Positions 1-7,494 of a DNA stretch of 64,000 nt are shown piece by piece. The position numbers were made by a program, and so were the translations under genes. This stretch comes from Lentzea atacamensis (GTDB lineage Bacteria > Actinomycetota > Actinomycetes > Mycobacteriales > Pseudonocardiaceae): positions 682,001 through 746,000 of the forward strand of contig NZ_QLTT01000004.1 of the NCBI RefSeq assembly GCF_003269295.1. The letters run 5' to 3'. How positions within the stretch are numbered: position 1 is the first letter of the stretch; each line of letters opens with the position of its first letter. Below the pieces are notes generated by a model. It ran no database searches and was not told where the DNA came from. It saw nothing but the letters and a program-made list of their open reading frames with translations.

Positions 1-209
1 AACGGGCCGTCGATGACCGTCGTCGCGCCCTTGGCGTCGAACGCGACCCGCGCGCCCTTGGAGCTCGGGTAGAGGCCGTCGCCCGCGAGCATCACACCGG
101 CCTTCACCAGCTCCTCGTTGTAGTTGCCCATCGCGGTCAGCTCCTCGGCCGTGGGCATCTGGCCGTTCTCGGACTCGGGGGACGCCTTGACGATGACCAT
201 GAACCGCAT
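1..209 (-). CDS. YCII-related (DGPF) domain protein, C-terminus outside window
   Basis: The first 69 or so residues are visible, starting MRFMVIVKAS and running to TTVIDGPF at the window edge. The opening beta strand, the acidic E-rich helix and the closing DGPF motif are typical of the YCII-related/DGPF family of small ferredoxin-like-fold proteins, which often sit next to ECF sigma factor genes. The start is the ATG at 209, preceded by GAGGAG at a good distance. The 3' end, and any neighbour that would give a role, lie beyond the window, so the molecular function is unknown. Confidence 0.8.
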   Translation of the reverse strand, partial: MRFMVIVKASPESENGQMPTAEELTAMGNYNEELVKAGVMLAGDGLYPSSKGARVAFDAKGATTVIDGP

Positions 210-295
210 CTCGATCTCCTCGTGTCTGGTGTGTCCGTGCGTTTCTACCGACGCGTCGATTGGGGCTCCCGGCTTTCGACGAGCTTGACCGAATT

Positions 296-309
296 GTGAC
301 CGGCGTCAC
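296..309. promoter_or_regulatory. Short palindrome GTGAC-N4-GTCAC upstream of CoA-binding gene
   Basis: A perfect 5-bp inverted repeat with a 4-bp spacer lies 18 bp before the ATG of the following gene. Its position would suit an operator or a promoter-overlapping site. No regulator is identifiable from the sequence, and such short palindromes also arise by chance. Confidence 0.25.
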
Positions 310-326
310 GCGGCTACGCTGGCCGC

Positions 327-719
327 ATGCGCGAAGACGTCGACTGGATCCTCGAGAACTGCCAGGTCTGGGCCATCGTCGGGCTCGCGGACAACCCGTC
401 CCGCGCGGCCCACGGCGTGGCCAGGTTCCTGCAGCAACGCGGCAAGAAGATCGTGCCGGTGCACCCGTCCGCCGAGACCGTGCACGGCGAGCAGGGCTAC
501 CCGACGCTCTCGGACATCCCGTTCCCCGTCGACGTCGTGGACGTGTTCCGCCGCTCGCAGGACGCCGGCCGGTTCGCGGACGAGGCGGTGTCGATCGGCG
601 CGAAGGCGGTGTGGTTCCAGCTCGGAGTGGTGGATCCCGAGGCGTACGAACGGACCAAGGCCGCCGGGCTGCGGATGGTCATGGATGTCTGTCCCGCGAT
701 CGAGTGGCGCTCCGGTTGA
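327..719 (+). CDS. CoA-binding domain protein (YccU-like)
   Basis: A 130-residue single-domain protein. A Rossmann-type CoA-binding fold is seen from the first strand with its glycine turn (WAIVGLADNPSRAAHGVARF, residues about 15-34), through the KKIVPVHP strand, to a C-terminal conserved VMDVCPAIE segment. Length and motif order match the stand-alone CoA-binding proteins related to E. coli YccU and the N-terminal domain of succinyl-CoA synthetase alpha. These bind CoA or nucleotide cofactors but their physiological role is not defined. The ATG lacks a clear Shine-Dalgarno, so leaderless translation is possible. Confidence 0.85.
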   Translation: MREDVDWILENCQVWAIVGLADNPSRAAHGVARFLQQRGKKIVPVHPSAETVHGEQGYPTLSDIPFPVDVVDVFRRSQDAGRFADEAVSIGAKAVWFQLGVVDPEAYERTKAAGLRMVMDVCPAIEWRSG

Positions 720-739
720 CCAAGTAGCTAGTCTGCGGC

Positions 740-1693
740 GTGAGGTTCCCGGACACCTGGGGGTACTGGGGACACCAAGCCTGGGGGGCTTTGTTTCGCA
801 TGCTCGTCGACATCAACGTGCTGCAGCCCGCGGACTCGCCGCGACTCGGTGGCTGCAGCGAGGAGTTCGTTCGTTCGCTGGCGTCCTCCGGTGCCGCGCT
901 CGCGCCGATCGTGGTGCACCGGGGTTCCATGAGAGTCGTCGACGGAGCGCACCGCCTGCGGGCGGCCGCGCTGCGCGGGGAGAGATCCGTCGAGGTCGAG
1001 TACGTCGACGGACCGGCGGAGGACGTGTTCGTCCTGTCCGTCTCCCTCAACGTCGCGACGTTGTCCACCGCTGACCGCGAGGCCGCCGCCCGGCGCCTGC
1101 TGCGGTCGCGCCCGCAGTGGTCCGACCGGGCCATCGCGGCGTCCACCGGCCTCGCCGCCAAGTCCGTCGGGGTGCTGCGGCGCGCCGTGGGTGGCCGCGC
1201 CGCCAACCGGGTGGGGCGCGACGGCAAGGTCCGGCCGGTCAACTCGGCCGCCGGGCGGCGGCTGGCCGGAGAGATGATCGAGGCACAACCATCGGCGTCG
1301 TTGCGGGACATCGCCCGCGCGGCCGGGGTGTCGCCGGGGACCGTCCGGGACGTCCGGCGGCGGCTCAGCGCCGGGCTGGATCCCGTGCCGGAACGGATGC
1401 GGGCCGCCGAGCAGGCCGAGGTCGAGGTCCCGGCGGCACGGACCGAGGTGCGGGCACCGGGCGCGACCCTGCCGATCCTGCGGCGCGATCCGTCGTTGCG
1501 GTTCAACGAACACGGGCGGCTGGTGCTGCGGTGGCTGGAGGCGCACGCGGTGTCCTCCGGGGAGTGGGCCGCGGTCGTGGACGGGGTTCCGTCGCACTGC
1601 CGCGAGCTCGTCGCGGACATGGCGCGCGGCTGCGCCGAGGTGTGGGCCCAGATGGCAGAAGCCCTGGAACAGGAAAGCCGGCGCACCGCCTGA
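740..1693 (+). CDS. ParB N-terminal domain regulator, StrR/KorB-like
   Basis: 317 residues. A ParB-type N-terminal domain spans about residues 25-105: DSPR near the start, then the PIVVHRGSMRVVDGAHRLRA core with the DGxHRLRAA signature. A helix-turn-helix follows (WSDRAIAASTGLAAKSVGVLRR), then a second one (ASLREIARAAGVSPGT-like, seen here as ASLRDIARAAGVSPGT). This order is that of StrR-family pathway-specific activators of antibiotic clusters. No biosynthetic genes are visible nearby, so it is an orphan here. The GTG at 740 has TAGTCT 5 bp upstream, compatible with a leaderless start; the ATG at about 800 (MLVDINVLQ) is an alternative that would fit family starts. It ends 4 bp from the convergent XRE gene. 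Confidence 0.75.
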   Translation: MRFPDTWGYWGHQAWGALFRMLVDINVLQPADSPRLGGCSEEFVRSLASSGAALAPIVVHRGSMRVVDGAHRLRAAALRGERSVEVEYVDGPAEDVFVLSVSLNVATLSTADREAAARRLLRSRPQWSDRAIAASTGLAAKSVGVLRRAVGGRAANRVGRDGKVRPVNSAAGRRLAGEMIEAQPSASLRDIARAAGVSPGTVRDVRRRLSAGLDPVPERMRAAEQAEVEVPAARTEVRAPGATLPILRRDPSLRFNEHGRLVLRWLEAHAVSSGEWAAVVDGVPSHCRELVADMARGCAEVWAQMAEALEQESRRTA

Positions 1694-1697
1694 GCCG

Positions 1698-2804
1698 CTA
1701 GTCGCCGAAGAGGATCTCGCTGATCTCGCCGGCCACCTCGCGGCCCGCCGCGGGACGCAAGCGGGACAACAGCTTGCTGAACGCCGTCAGGTCGACGTGC
1801 ACGGTCGCCGACTGCACCTGGCGGATGTCGTCCAGCAGCCCGACGACGAGCTCGCACGCGTGGTCCACGTCGCCCGCCGCGGCGTGGGCCAGCGCGCGGC
1901 GCAGGCCGAAACGGGTGCGGGCGCGCAACGCGGTCGGCGAGATCAGCGGGACCTGCTTGTCCAGGATGGCGGCAGCCTCGGCGTGGCGGCCGAGATCGTG
2001 GAACGACCACGCCCGGACGATCGCCACCTGGTCGACGAGACTCCTTGAGCCGTAAGGGGATTCGCCGGCCGCACGCTGGAGCTCGTCCGCGCGGTCCAGC
2101 GCGTCCTCACAGAGGGAGGAAGCGCCCGCGAGAGCGAAGCCCAGGGCTTCGCGTTGCGCGGCAGCGGCTTGCACGGCGGTGGAGCGGGACCTGCCCGCGC
2201 GGCGGGCGTAGTCGACGGTCGCGCGCGCGTCTCCCCGGTACAGCGCGAACTCGGAGGCGCGGACCAGCGCCCAGGACTCCAGCTCCCGGTCACCGCCCTT
2301 CGCGGCGTACAGCACCGCGCGCCTGGTCAGTTCGGCGGCGGAGGCGTCGTTGCTGCGTTCCTGCTCCATCCAGCCCGCGTACTCGGCGTACCGGGCGGCC
2401 AGCAGCCACAGCGCGCGGCCCAGGCCGGGGTCGTCGGCGGAACGGGCCAGGGAGTCCAGGGCGTCCACCTGGGGGCGCAGGCTCGCGAGCACCACCCGGG
2501 GGCTCAGCCGGTGGCCCAGCGCGCGATGGTTGTCGAACATCGCGTCGTAGGTGAGCAGAGTGGCGTGGTCGCTCGGGATCGGCCGGGCCGGGGCGTCGGC
2601 CAGCTCGATCAGGCGGCCGTCCGCCCGCAGCGCGTCGTCGAAGATCCGCGCCATCTCCTGGCTGGGCTGGACCTGACCGTTCTCGATCTTGCTGAGGTGA
2701 CCTTTGCTGTACGGCACGAGGCCGGTCATCCTGCTGAGCGAGAGTCCGCGCTCGTTGCGCAGGCGGCGAACCTCCTGTGCGAACGTGGGCGACAACGGTT
2801 TCAC
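1698..2804 (-). CDS. XRE-family regulator with C-terminal TPR-like helical region
   Basis: 368 residues. Residues about 8-65 form a Cro/C1 helix-turn-helix (EVRRLRNERGLSLSRMTGL, then KGHLSKIENGQ). The remaining 300 residues are alanine- and arginine-rich helices with TPR-like periodicity, as in the large actinomycete XRE regulators that accompany secondary metabolism or development. The start is a GTG preceded immediately by a GGGAGGGG stretch, an unusually tight spacing. It lies tail to tail with the StrR-like gene and head to head with the NUDIX gene across about 118 bp. Targets are unknown. Confidence 0.8.
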   Translation of the reverse strand: MKPLSPTFAQEVRRLRNERGLSLSRMTGLVPYSKGHLSKIENGQVQPSQEMARIFDDALRADGRLIELADAPARPIPSDHATLLTYDAMFDNHRALGHRLSPRVVLASLRPQVDALDSLARSADDPGLGRALWLLAARYAEYAGWMEQERSNDASAAELTRRAVLYAAKGGDRELESWALVRASEFALYRGDARATVDYARRAGRSRSTAVQAAAAQREALGFALAGASSLCEDALDRADELQRAAGESPYGSRSLVDQVAIVRAWSFHDLGRHAEAAAILDKQVPLISPTALRARTRFGLRRALAHAAAGDVDHACELVVGLLDDIRQVQSATVHVDLTAFSKLLSRLRPAAGREVAGEISEILFGD

Positions 2805-2865
2805 CCCCTCCCGGACAGTGTGCCGGGTTCAAACACGGGGATACCGAATGTCCACGATTTGGCCG

Positions 2866-2880
2866 TTGATTGACGATCAA
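2866..2880. promoter_or_regulatory. Palindrome TTGAT-N5-ATCAA between divergent XRE and NUDIX genes
   Basis: A 5-bp inverted repeat with a 5-bp spacer sits midway in the only intergenic space shared by the divergent genes. It could be an operator for the XRE regulator, but this is positional inference only. Confidence 0.25.
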
Positions 2881-2922
2881 CTGGGGCTAACTGAAGCGGT
2901 TGTCGATGGTTCCATGTGAGTC

Positions 2923-3510
2923 ATGGTGATGATGCGCTCCGACGAGGCGGCCGGCGTGGTGATGGTCTGGCAGCGCCTGGCGACCAACGTGGTCCACAAG
3001 TCCCGGATCCCGTGGTTCGAGGTGCACACCGACGACGTCGTGGCGCCGGATGGCGGACACTGCACCTACTCCCACGTCGTGGCGCCGGGTTCGGTCACCG
3101 TCCTCGCACTCCAGGACGACGATCACGTCGTGCTGACCAGACAATGGATCTACACGCACGGCGGCACCGAATGGCGGCTGCCCGGCGGCGCCGTCGACGA
3201 CACGGACCCCGATCCGCTGGCCGCCGCACGACGCGAGCTCGCCGAGGAGACGGGGCTGAGCGCCGAGAAGTGGGAACAGCTGGGCGAGATCCACGGTGCC
3301 GACGCCCTGAGCAACCACGTCGACCACATCTTCCTCGCCACCGGCCTCACTCAGGGCGAACCCGATCTCGGTCCCGGTGAGGCCGACCTGCGCGTGCGGA
3401 CCCTGCCGTTCCACCACGCGCTCGACCTCGTCCAGCGCGGCATGCTGCCGCACGCCGGCAGTTCGCACGCATTGCTCGTGATGGCGTTGCGCCGCACGGT
3501 CCAGAAATAA
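2923..3510 (+). CDS. NUDIX hydrolase, ADP-ribose pyrophosphatase-like
   Basis: Up to 195 residues. The NUDIX helix reads GGAVDDTDPDPLAAARRELAEE followed by TGL (positions 3184-3258). The RELAEETG core is intact, but the first half carries one extra residue and lacks the usual Glu before the central helix (TDPDP in place of a GExP-type turn). Upstream residues (YSHVVAPGSVTVLALQDDDHVVLTRQWIY) match the ADP-ribose/nucleoside diphosphate-sugar subgroup. The ATG at 2923 has no clear ribosome site; the internal ATG at 2962 (MVWQRLATNVV) is a credible alternative because homologous proteins commonly begin near WQRL. Substrate unknown. Confidence 0.8.
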   Translation: MVMMRSDEAAGVVMVWQRLATNVVHKSRIPWFEVHTDDVVAPDGGHCTYSHVVAPGSVTVLALQDDDHVVLTRQWIYTHGGTEWRLPGGAVDDTDPDPLAAARRELAEETGLSAEKWEQLGEIHGADALSNHVDHIFLATGLTQGEPDLGPGEADLRVRTLPFHHALDLVQRGMLPHAGSSHALLVMALRRTVQK

Positions 3511-3640
3511 CAACACCGGGGTTTCCTGATTTCGGAGGAAACAGGAAACCCGTTCTCATCCGACTGGCGGAAAGCCACTCTTGGTGCATCGGCGAGAACC
3601 TCAGCCGAAAGCCAGTCAGAATGAGAAGGTGAATTTCTCG

Positions 3641-3742
3641 ATGAGAATGATCTGCTCACTCGCCGCCGTCGTGAAGGTTGCCGCGATCTGCCTGTTCGTG
3701 GGATTCGTCGTCGGCAGTTTCCTCACGGTCTCGGTGATCTGA
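3641..3742 (+). CDS. Candidate small membrane protein, 33 aa
   Basis: A short open frame, MRMICSLAAVVKVAAICLFV followed by GFVVGSFLTVSVI, that would form a single transmembrane helix. An AGAAGG element lies about 11 bp upstream of the ATG. The hydrophobic composition contrasts with the arginine-rich shadow frames of this genome, which is the main argument that it is real. No homologue is recognised and no coupling to neighbours is visible. It ends just before a stable hairpin. Confidence 0.35.
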   Translation: MRMICSLAAVVKVAAICLFVGFVVGSFLTVSVI

Positions 3743-3755
3743 CCCGGCTTCGGAC

Positions 3756-3803
3756 TGCGGTTCTCCCTGATTGACAAAGGGAGGTGTCAGCCGTGGAACC
3801 GCA
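3756..3803. terminator. Imperfect hairpin after the small ORF
   Basis: An 8-bp outer stem (TGCGGTTC with GAACCGCA) encloses an inner TCCCT/AGGGA stem (3764-3768 with 3778-3782) and a one-sided bulge. It lies between the small ORF and the convergent gene ending at 3827, so a bidirectional terminator is the simplest reading; there is no T-tract. Confidence 0.4.
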
Positions 3804-3826
3804 TTTCATGATCTGAACGTGCCCAG

Positions 3827-4786
3827 CTAGACGCGTGGTGTCCACTGAACGCCGTAGCCGCGGCCCTGACGGGGGTGCGGGAACGACACGTCGATCTCGC
3901 CGATCTCGTCGATGGGCAGCTTCTTCGGCCAAGGAGTCAGGTCGTCGGTGTCGCGCGCCAGGGCCTCCTCGACGCGCCACACCGAGTCCGGCAGGTCGTC
4001 CCGGTCGAACCGAACGCGCAACCGGAACGACTCGCACATCCGCTCCGGCCAGAACACGTAGGTCGGACGCATCGACTGTCCTCGCGGCACTTTGACCTCG
4101 AGCGCGAACTGGTGTGTTTGTCCTGCGTTGAGGGGTCGGGGCAAGCGCAGCTTCATCAGGAAGCGCCGCGGGGACGGCCGTTCGTGACCGATGAGCTCCA
4201 CCCCGTGCAACACCTCCACGTCCACGTCGCCAGGAGCGCCGTCGGGCGTGGGGGAGGGGATCGTGATGGACCACGCGATCTCGTTGACACCATCGGTGTC
4301 GGCCACGACGGTCCGGCGTTCCGTGCACGCGGGCGTCGGACCGTCCAGTTTGAGCAGCGCGTCGAACTCCTTGACGTGCCAGAGTTCCGACGGCGTCACG
4401 TGCGCCGTCGACGGTGCCGGCTGCAGTGCCACCTCCACCAGGCGCTGCAGCCCGGCTTCCATCCTCCTGCGCACCGTGCGCGCGCCGCGGTCCTGTTGCT
4501 TCGCGAGCCACTCGATGCGTTCGTTGAGGAACCGGAACTGCGCTTCCTCGTGCAGTCCGAGCGGCGCCAGAACGGCGTTGCGGACCTCCGCCGGGAAAGC
4601 GCGGACCGCGTTCGTGACCCAGTCGCGCAGTTTCGTTCGCACGGCTTCCGCGCCGTCGGTCTCCACGATGCCGCACACCTGGCGCAGCGCGGGCCCGACG
4701 TGCAAGTCGATTCCCGGAGTATGCACCCCGCGCCCCCGGCACAACGTGCGCAGTTCTTCCATCAGCTGCTCAGGTGAGACAGACAT
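3827..4786 (-). CDS. Conserved actinobacterial protein of unknown function
   Basis: 319 residues from the ATG at 4786, chosen because GGAGGA lies 4-5 bp upstream (an upstream in-frame ATG at 4828 has none). Residues 1-150 are helical, opening with a small domain (MSVSPEQLMEELRTLCRGRG). The C-terminal half is beta-rich and ends in a block with VFWPERMCESFRLRVRFD and VWRVEEAL. I recognise similar tails in actinomycete proteins tied to STAND- or XRE-type signalling, but cannot name a family. No signal peptide or membrane segment is seen, so it is probably cytoplasmic. It stands alone, convergent to the small ORF. Confidence 0.65.
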   Translation of the reverse strand: MSVSPEQLMEELRTLCRGRGVHTPGIDLHVGPALRQVCGIVETDGAEAVRTKLRDWVTNAVRAFPAEVRNAVLAPLGLHEEAQFRFLNERIEWLAKQQDRGARTVRRRMEAGLQRLVEVALQPAPSTAHVTPSELWHVKEFDALLKLDGPTPACTERRTVVADTDGVNEIAWSITIPSPTPDGAPGDVDVEVLHGVELIGHERPSPRRFLMKLRLPRPLNAGQTHQFALEVKVPRGQSMRPTYVFWPERMCESFRLRVRFDRDDLPDSVWRVEEALARDTDDLTPWPKKLPIDEIGEIDVSFPHPRQGRGYGVQWTPRV

Positions 4787-4974
4787 CCGTCCTCCGCGCG
4801 GAAATGCTTTGCCGGGCATGTCGGGCATACCTGCTCCGACGTTACTCCGGATGCACCATCCGGGTGAACGTGAATATCGGCGGTCAAAGGGATTGTTCTA
4901 CACCCTCGTCAAGATGATCACCGCCGTTCGACTGATGTTCTGACCTGGCCCTTCACGGTAACGTGCTGGTCACG

Positions 4975-5000
4975 GGCGGTGACTCCCTCCGGTCACCGCC
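4975..5000. promoter_or_regulatory. 9-bp hairpin/palindrome in the protease leader
   Basis: GGCGGTGAC and GTCACCGCC are perfectly complementary around an 8-bp loop and lie just upstream of the GGAGG ribosome site of the protease gene. It may be an operator or a 5' UTR hairpin; the sequence alone cannot distinguish these. Confidence 0.35.
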
Positions 5001-5027
5001 GACCCTGCCGATGTGGAGGTTCGATTC

Positions 5028-6851
5028 GTGCTGCGCACAATTTTATCGGCCATATCCGCGTTCGCGCTGATCAGCGGCGTCCCCGCCGTCGCTGCCCCGG
5101 CGGAGAGCGCTTACCTGCTTCAGTTCCGCACGACCCTGAACGACGCCCAGCGCCACCAGCTCAAGGGCCTCGGCGTGCGGCTCGGCGCGTTCGTGCAGGA
5201 CGGCACCTACGTCGCCCGCATGACGAGCACATCGCGCGTCTCGCGGCTGAGCTACGTCCGCGAGGTGCGCCCGTTCCAGGCCCAGCCGCAGATCATCGCG
5301 CTGGGCGGCGCCGCGGACTACCTGATCACGCTGGCCGAGCAGGACACGCGCGACCAGCAGACCGTCGCGGCCAAGGTGAAGTCCCTGGGCGGCAAGGTGA
5401 ACGTGATCTCGGCGAGCCGTGAGCACATCATGGCGACGCTGGACGCCGGTCAGGCGGCGCAGGTCGCGAAGCTGCCTGCCGTGATCGCCATCGACCCGGT
5501 GTCCGCTCCGGAGACCGACATGGCGATCTCGCGGGAGTCGTCCGGTGCCAACCACATCGAGGCCGCGGGCGGCTACCGCGGCCGGGGTGTGCGGGGCGAG
5601 GTGATGGACGGCGGCCTGCGCACCACGCACCAGGAGTTCCGCGCCCGGCCGCCGTTGATGCACACCGGCAACTCGACGAGCACCTCGCACGGCACCTCGA
5701 CGTACGGGCAGATCTTCGCGTCCGGCGTCTCGTCCGCGCACCGCGGCCTGCTGCCCGAGGCGCAGGGCATCTTCGCGGTCTACAACTCGGGCGACCGGTA
5801 CGCGCACACCAAGCAGCTCGTCGACCCGGCCGGCCAGTACAGGGCCGTGTTCCAGAGCAACAGCTGGGGCAGCTCGCTCACCACGTCGTACAACTCGATC
5901 TCCCAGGAGATGGACCGGATCGTCTTCGACCACGACATCCTGATCTGCCAGTCGCAGAGCAACGCGGGCACCCGCAGCTCGCGCCCGCAGGCGTGGGCGA
6001 AGAACGTGCTGTCGGTCGGTGGCCACTACCACTACAACACCATCGGACGCGGGGACGACAAGTGGAACGGCGGCGCGTCGATCGGCCCCGCTGCCGACGG
6101 CCGCATCAAGCCGGAGCTCTCGAACTACTACGACCGCATCGACACCACGACGTCCACCAACGACGCCGCCTACACCACGTCGTTCGGCGGCACCTCCGGC
6201 GCCACGCCGATCACCTGCGGCAACGCCGGTCTGATGTTCCAGATGTGGGCGGACGGCGTGTTCGACGGCGGTCCCGGCAAGGGACGTGACGTGTTCGCGT
6301 CCCGCCCGCACGCGGCGACCGCGAAGGCGTTGCTGATCAACACCGCCAACCAGCACACGTTCGTCGGCACCGCGCATGACCAGACGCGCACGCACCAGGG
6401 GTGGGGCACCGCGTCCGTCCGCAACCTGTACGACCGTGCGCGTGCGGGTGGCTGGAAGCTGCCGGTGCTCGTGAACGAGACCGACCTCCTCACGACCGGT
6501 CAGTCGCGCAAGTACACCTTCACGTCCAACGGCCAGACGCCGCTTCGCGCGACGCTGGCGTACACGGACCCGGCCGGTTCGCCGACCGCGGCCAAGGCGA
6601 CCGTCAACGACCTGACGTTGAAGGTCACCTCCCCCAGCGGCACCGTCTACTGGGGCAACAACGGTCTGCTGGCCGGCAACTTCTCCACGTCGGGTGGCGC
6701 CGCGAACACCGTCGACACCGTGGAGAACGTGCTCCTCTCGACGACCGCCGCGGGCACCTGGACGATCGAGGTGATCGCGACTGCCGTCAACGTGGACGGT
6801 CACGTCGAGACGGCCGCGACCGACGCCGACTACGCGCTGGTCGTGTCGTAG
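5028..6851 (+). CDS. Secreted subtilisin-family (S8) serine peptidase
   Basis: 607 residues from the GTG at 5028, placed by GGAGG 8 bp upstream. A signal peptide (LRTILSAISAFALISGVPAVA) is followed by an inhibitor-like prodomain (about residues 25-165) and the S8 catalytic domain. The triad is visible: Asp194 in VMDGG, His221 in SHGTS, Ser390 in GTSGATP. After about residue 485 comes a beta-sandwich domain (TGQSRKYTFTSNG to the C-terminus) like the jelly-roll of KP-43-type alkaline proteases. It is expected to be exported, self-processed and to degrade extracellular protein. It is monocistronic; the next gene is convergent and starts 4 bp away. Confidence 0.92.
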   Translation: MLRTILSAISAFALISGVPAVAAPAESAYLLQFRTTLNDAQRHQLKGLGVRLGAFVQDGTYVARMTSTSRVSRLSYVREVRPFQAQPQIIALGGAADYLITLAEQDTRDQQTVAAKVKSLGGKVNVISASREHIMATLDAGQAAQVAKLPAVIAIDPVSAPETDMAISRESSGANHIEAAGGYRGRGVRGEVMDGGLRTTHQEFRARPPLMHTGNSTSTSHGTSTYGQIFASGVSSAHRGLLPEAQGIFAVYNSGDRYAHTKQLVDPAGQYRAVFQSNSWGSSLTTSYNSISQEMDRIVFDHDILICQSQSNAGTRSSRPQAWAKNVLSVGGHYHYNTIGRGDDKWNGGASIGPAADGRIKPELSNYYDRIDTTTSTNDAAYTTSFGGTSGATPITCGNAGLMFQMWADGVFDGGPGKGRDVFASRPHAATAKALLINTANQHTFVGTAHDQTRTHQGWGTASVRNLYDRARAGGWKLPVLVNETDLLTTGQSRKYTFTSNGQTPLRATLAYTDPAGSPTAAKATVNDLTLKVTSPSGTVYWGNNGLLAGNFSTSGGAANTVDTVENVLLSTTAAGTWTIEVIATAVNVDGHVETAATDADYALVVS

Positions 6852-6854
6852 GGG

Positions 6855-7475
6855 TCACTCGAACCGGGACGGGTCACCCGCGCCGTAGCGGATGATCTCG
6901 GCCTCGCCGCTGGAGAAGTCCACCACCGTGGTGGGCGTGGTGCCGCACTCCCCGGAGTCGAGCACCGCGTCCACCTGGTGGTCCAGCCGTTCCTTGATCT
7001 CCCAGCCCTGCACGAGCGGCTCCGCCTCGTCCGGCAGCAGCAGCGTGGACGTGAGCAGCGGCTCGCCCATCGCCTCGAGCAGCGCCTGCGTCACCACGTG
7101 GTCCGGGATGCGCGCGCCCACCGTCTTCTTCTTCGCGTGCATCATGCGGCGCGGCACCTCCTTCGTCGCAGGCAGGATGAACGTGTAGTTGCCCGGCGTG
7201 GAGGCCTTGATCGCGCGGAAGACCGCGTTGTCCACCACCACGAACTGGCCGAGCTGGGCGAAGTTCTCGCACATCAGCGTGAAGTGGTGCTTGTCGTCCA
7301 GCTTGCGGATCTCGCGGATCCGGTCGATGCCGTCCTTGTTGCCCAGACGGCAGCCGAGCGCGTAGCAGGAGTCCGTGGGGTACGCGATCAGGCCGTCCTC
7401 CTGCAAGATCCGCACAGCCTGGTCGATGGCGCGCTTCTGCGGGTTCACCGGATGAACGTCGAGGTACTTGGCCAT
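6855..7475 (-). CDS. yciO: YciO-type protein of the Sua5/YrdC/YciO family
   Basis: 206 residues. The sequence follows E. coli YciO closely along its whole length: HPVNPQKR, GLIAYPTDSCYALGC, HFTLMCENFAQL, STPGNYTFILPATKEVPRRM, KKKTVGARIPDH, GEPLLTSTLLLP, PTTVVDFSSGEAEIIRYGAGD. The family shares the dsRNA-binding-like YrdC fold that makes threonylcarbamoyl-AMP for tRNA t6A; YciO proteins are the less-characterised branch and may not be the main t6A enzyme. The start is the ATG MAKYLDV. It lies 19 bp downstream of the dehydrogenase gene on the same strand, possibly co-transcribed. Confidence 0.88.
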   Translation of the reverse strand: MAKYLDVHPVNPQKRAIDQAVRILQEDGLIAYPTDSCYALGCRLGNKDGIDRIREIRKLDDKHHFTLMCENFAQLGQFVVVDNAVFRAIKASTPGNYTFILPATKEVPRRMMHAKKKTVGARIPDHVVTQALLEAMGEPLLTSTLLLPDEAEPLVQGWEIKERLDHQVDAVLDSGECGTTPTTVVDFSSGEAEIIRYGAGDPSRFE

Positions 7476-7494
7476 GCGGGGCAGGATAGGCCGA

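Noticed and set aside
740..2804. StrR-like plus XRE regulators as the edge of an antibiotic cluster
   Set aside because: Nothing within the window looks like biosynthetic machinery, and flanking genes are ordinary; this remains possible only outside the window.
5043..6803. A 586-codon antisense frame in the protease gene
   Set aside because: Composition is Arg/Val/Gly shadow sequence; the plus-strand protease has a full catalytic triad and signal peptide.
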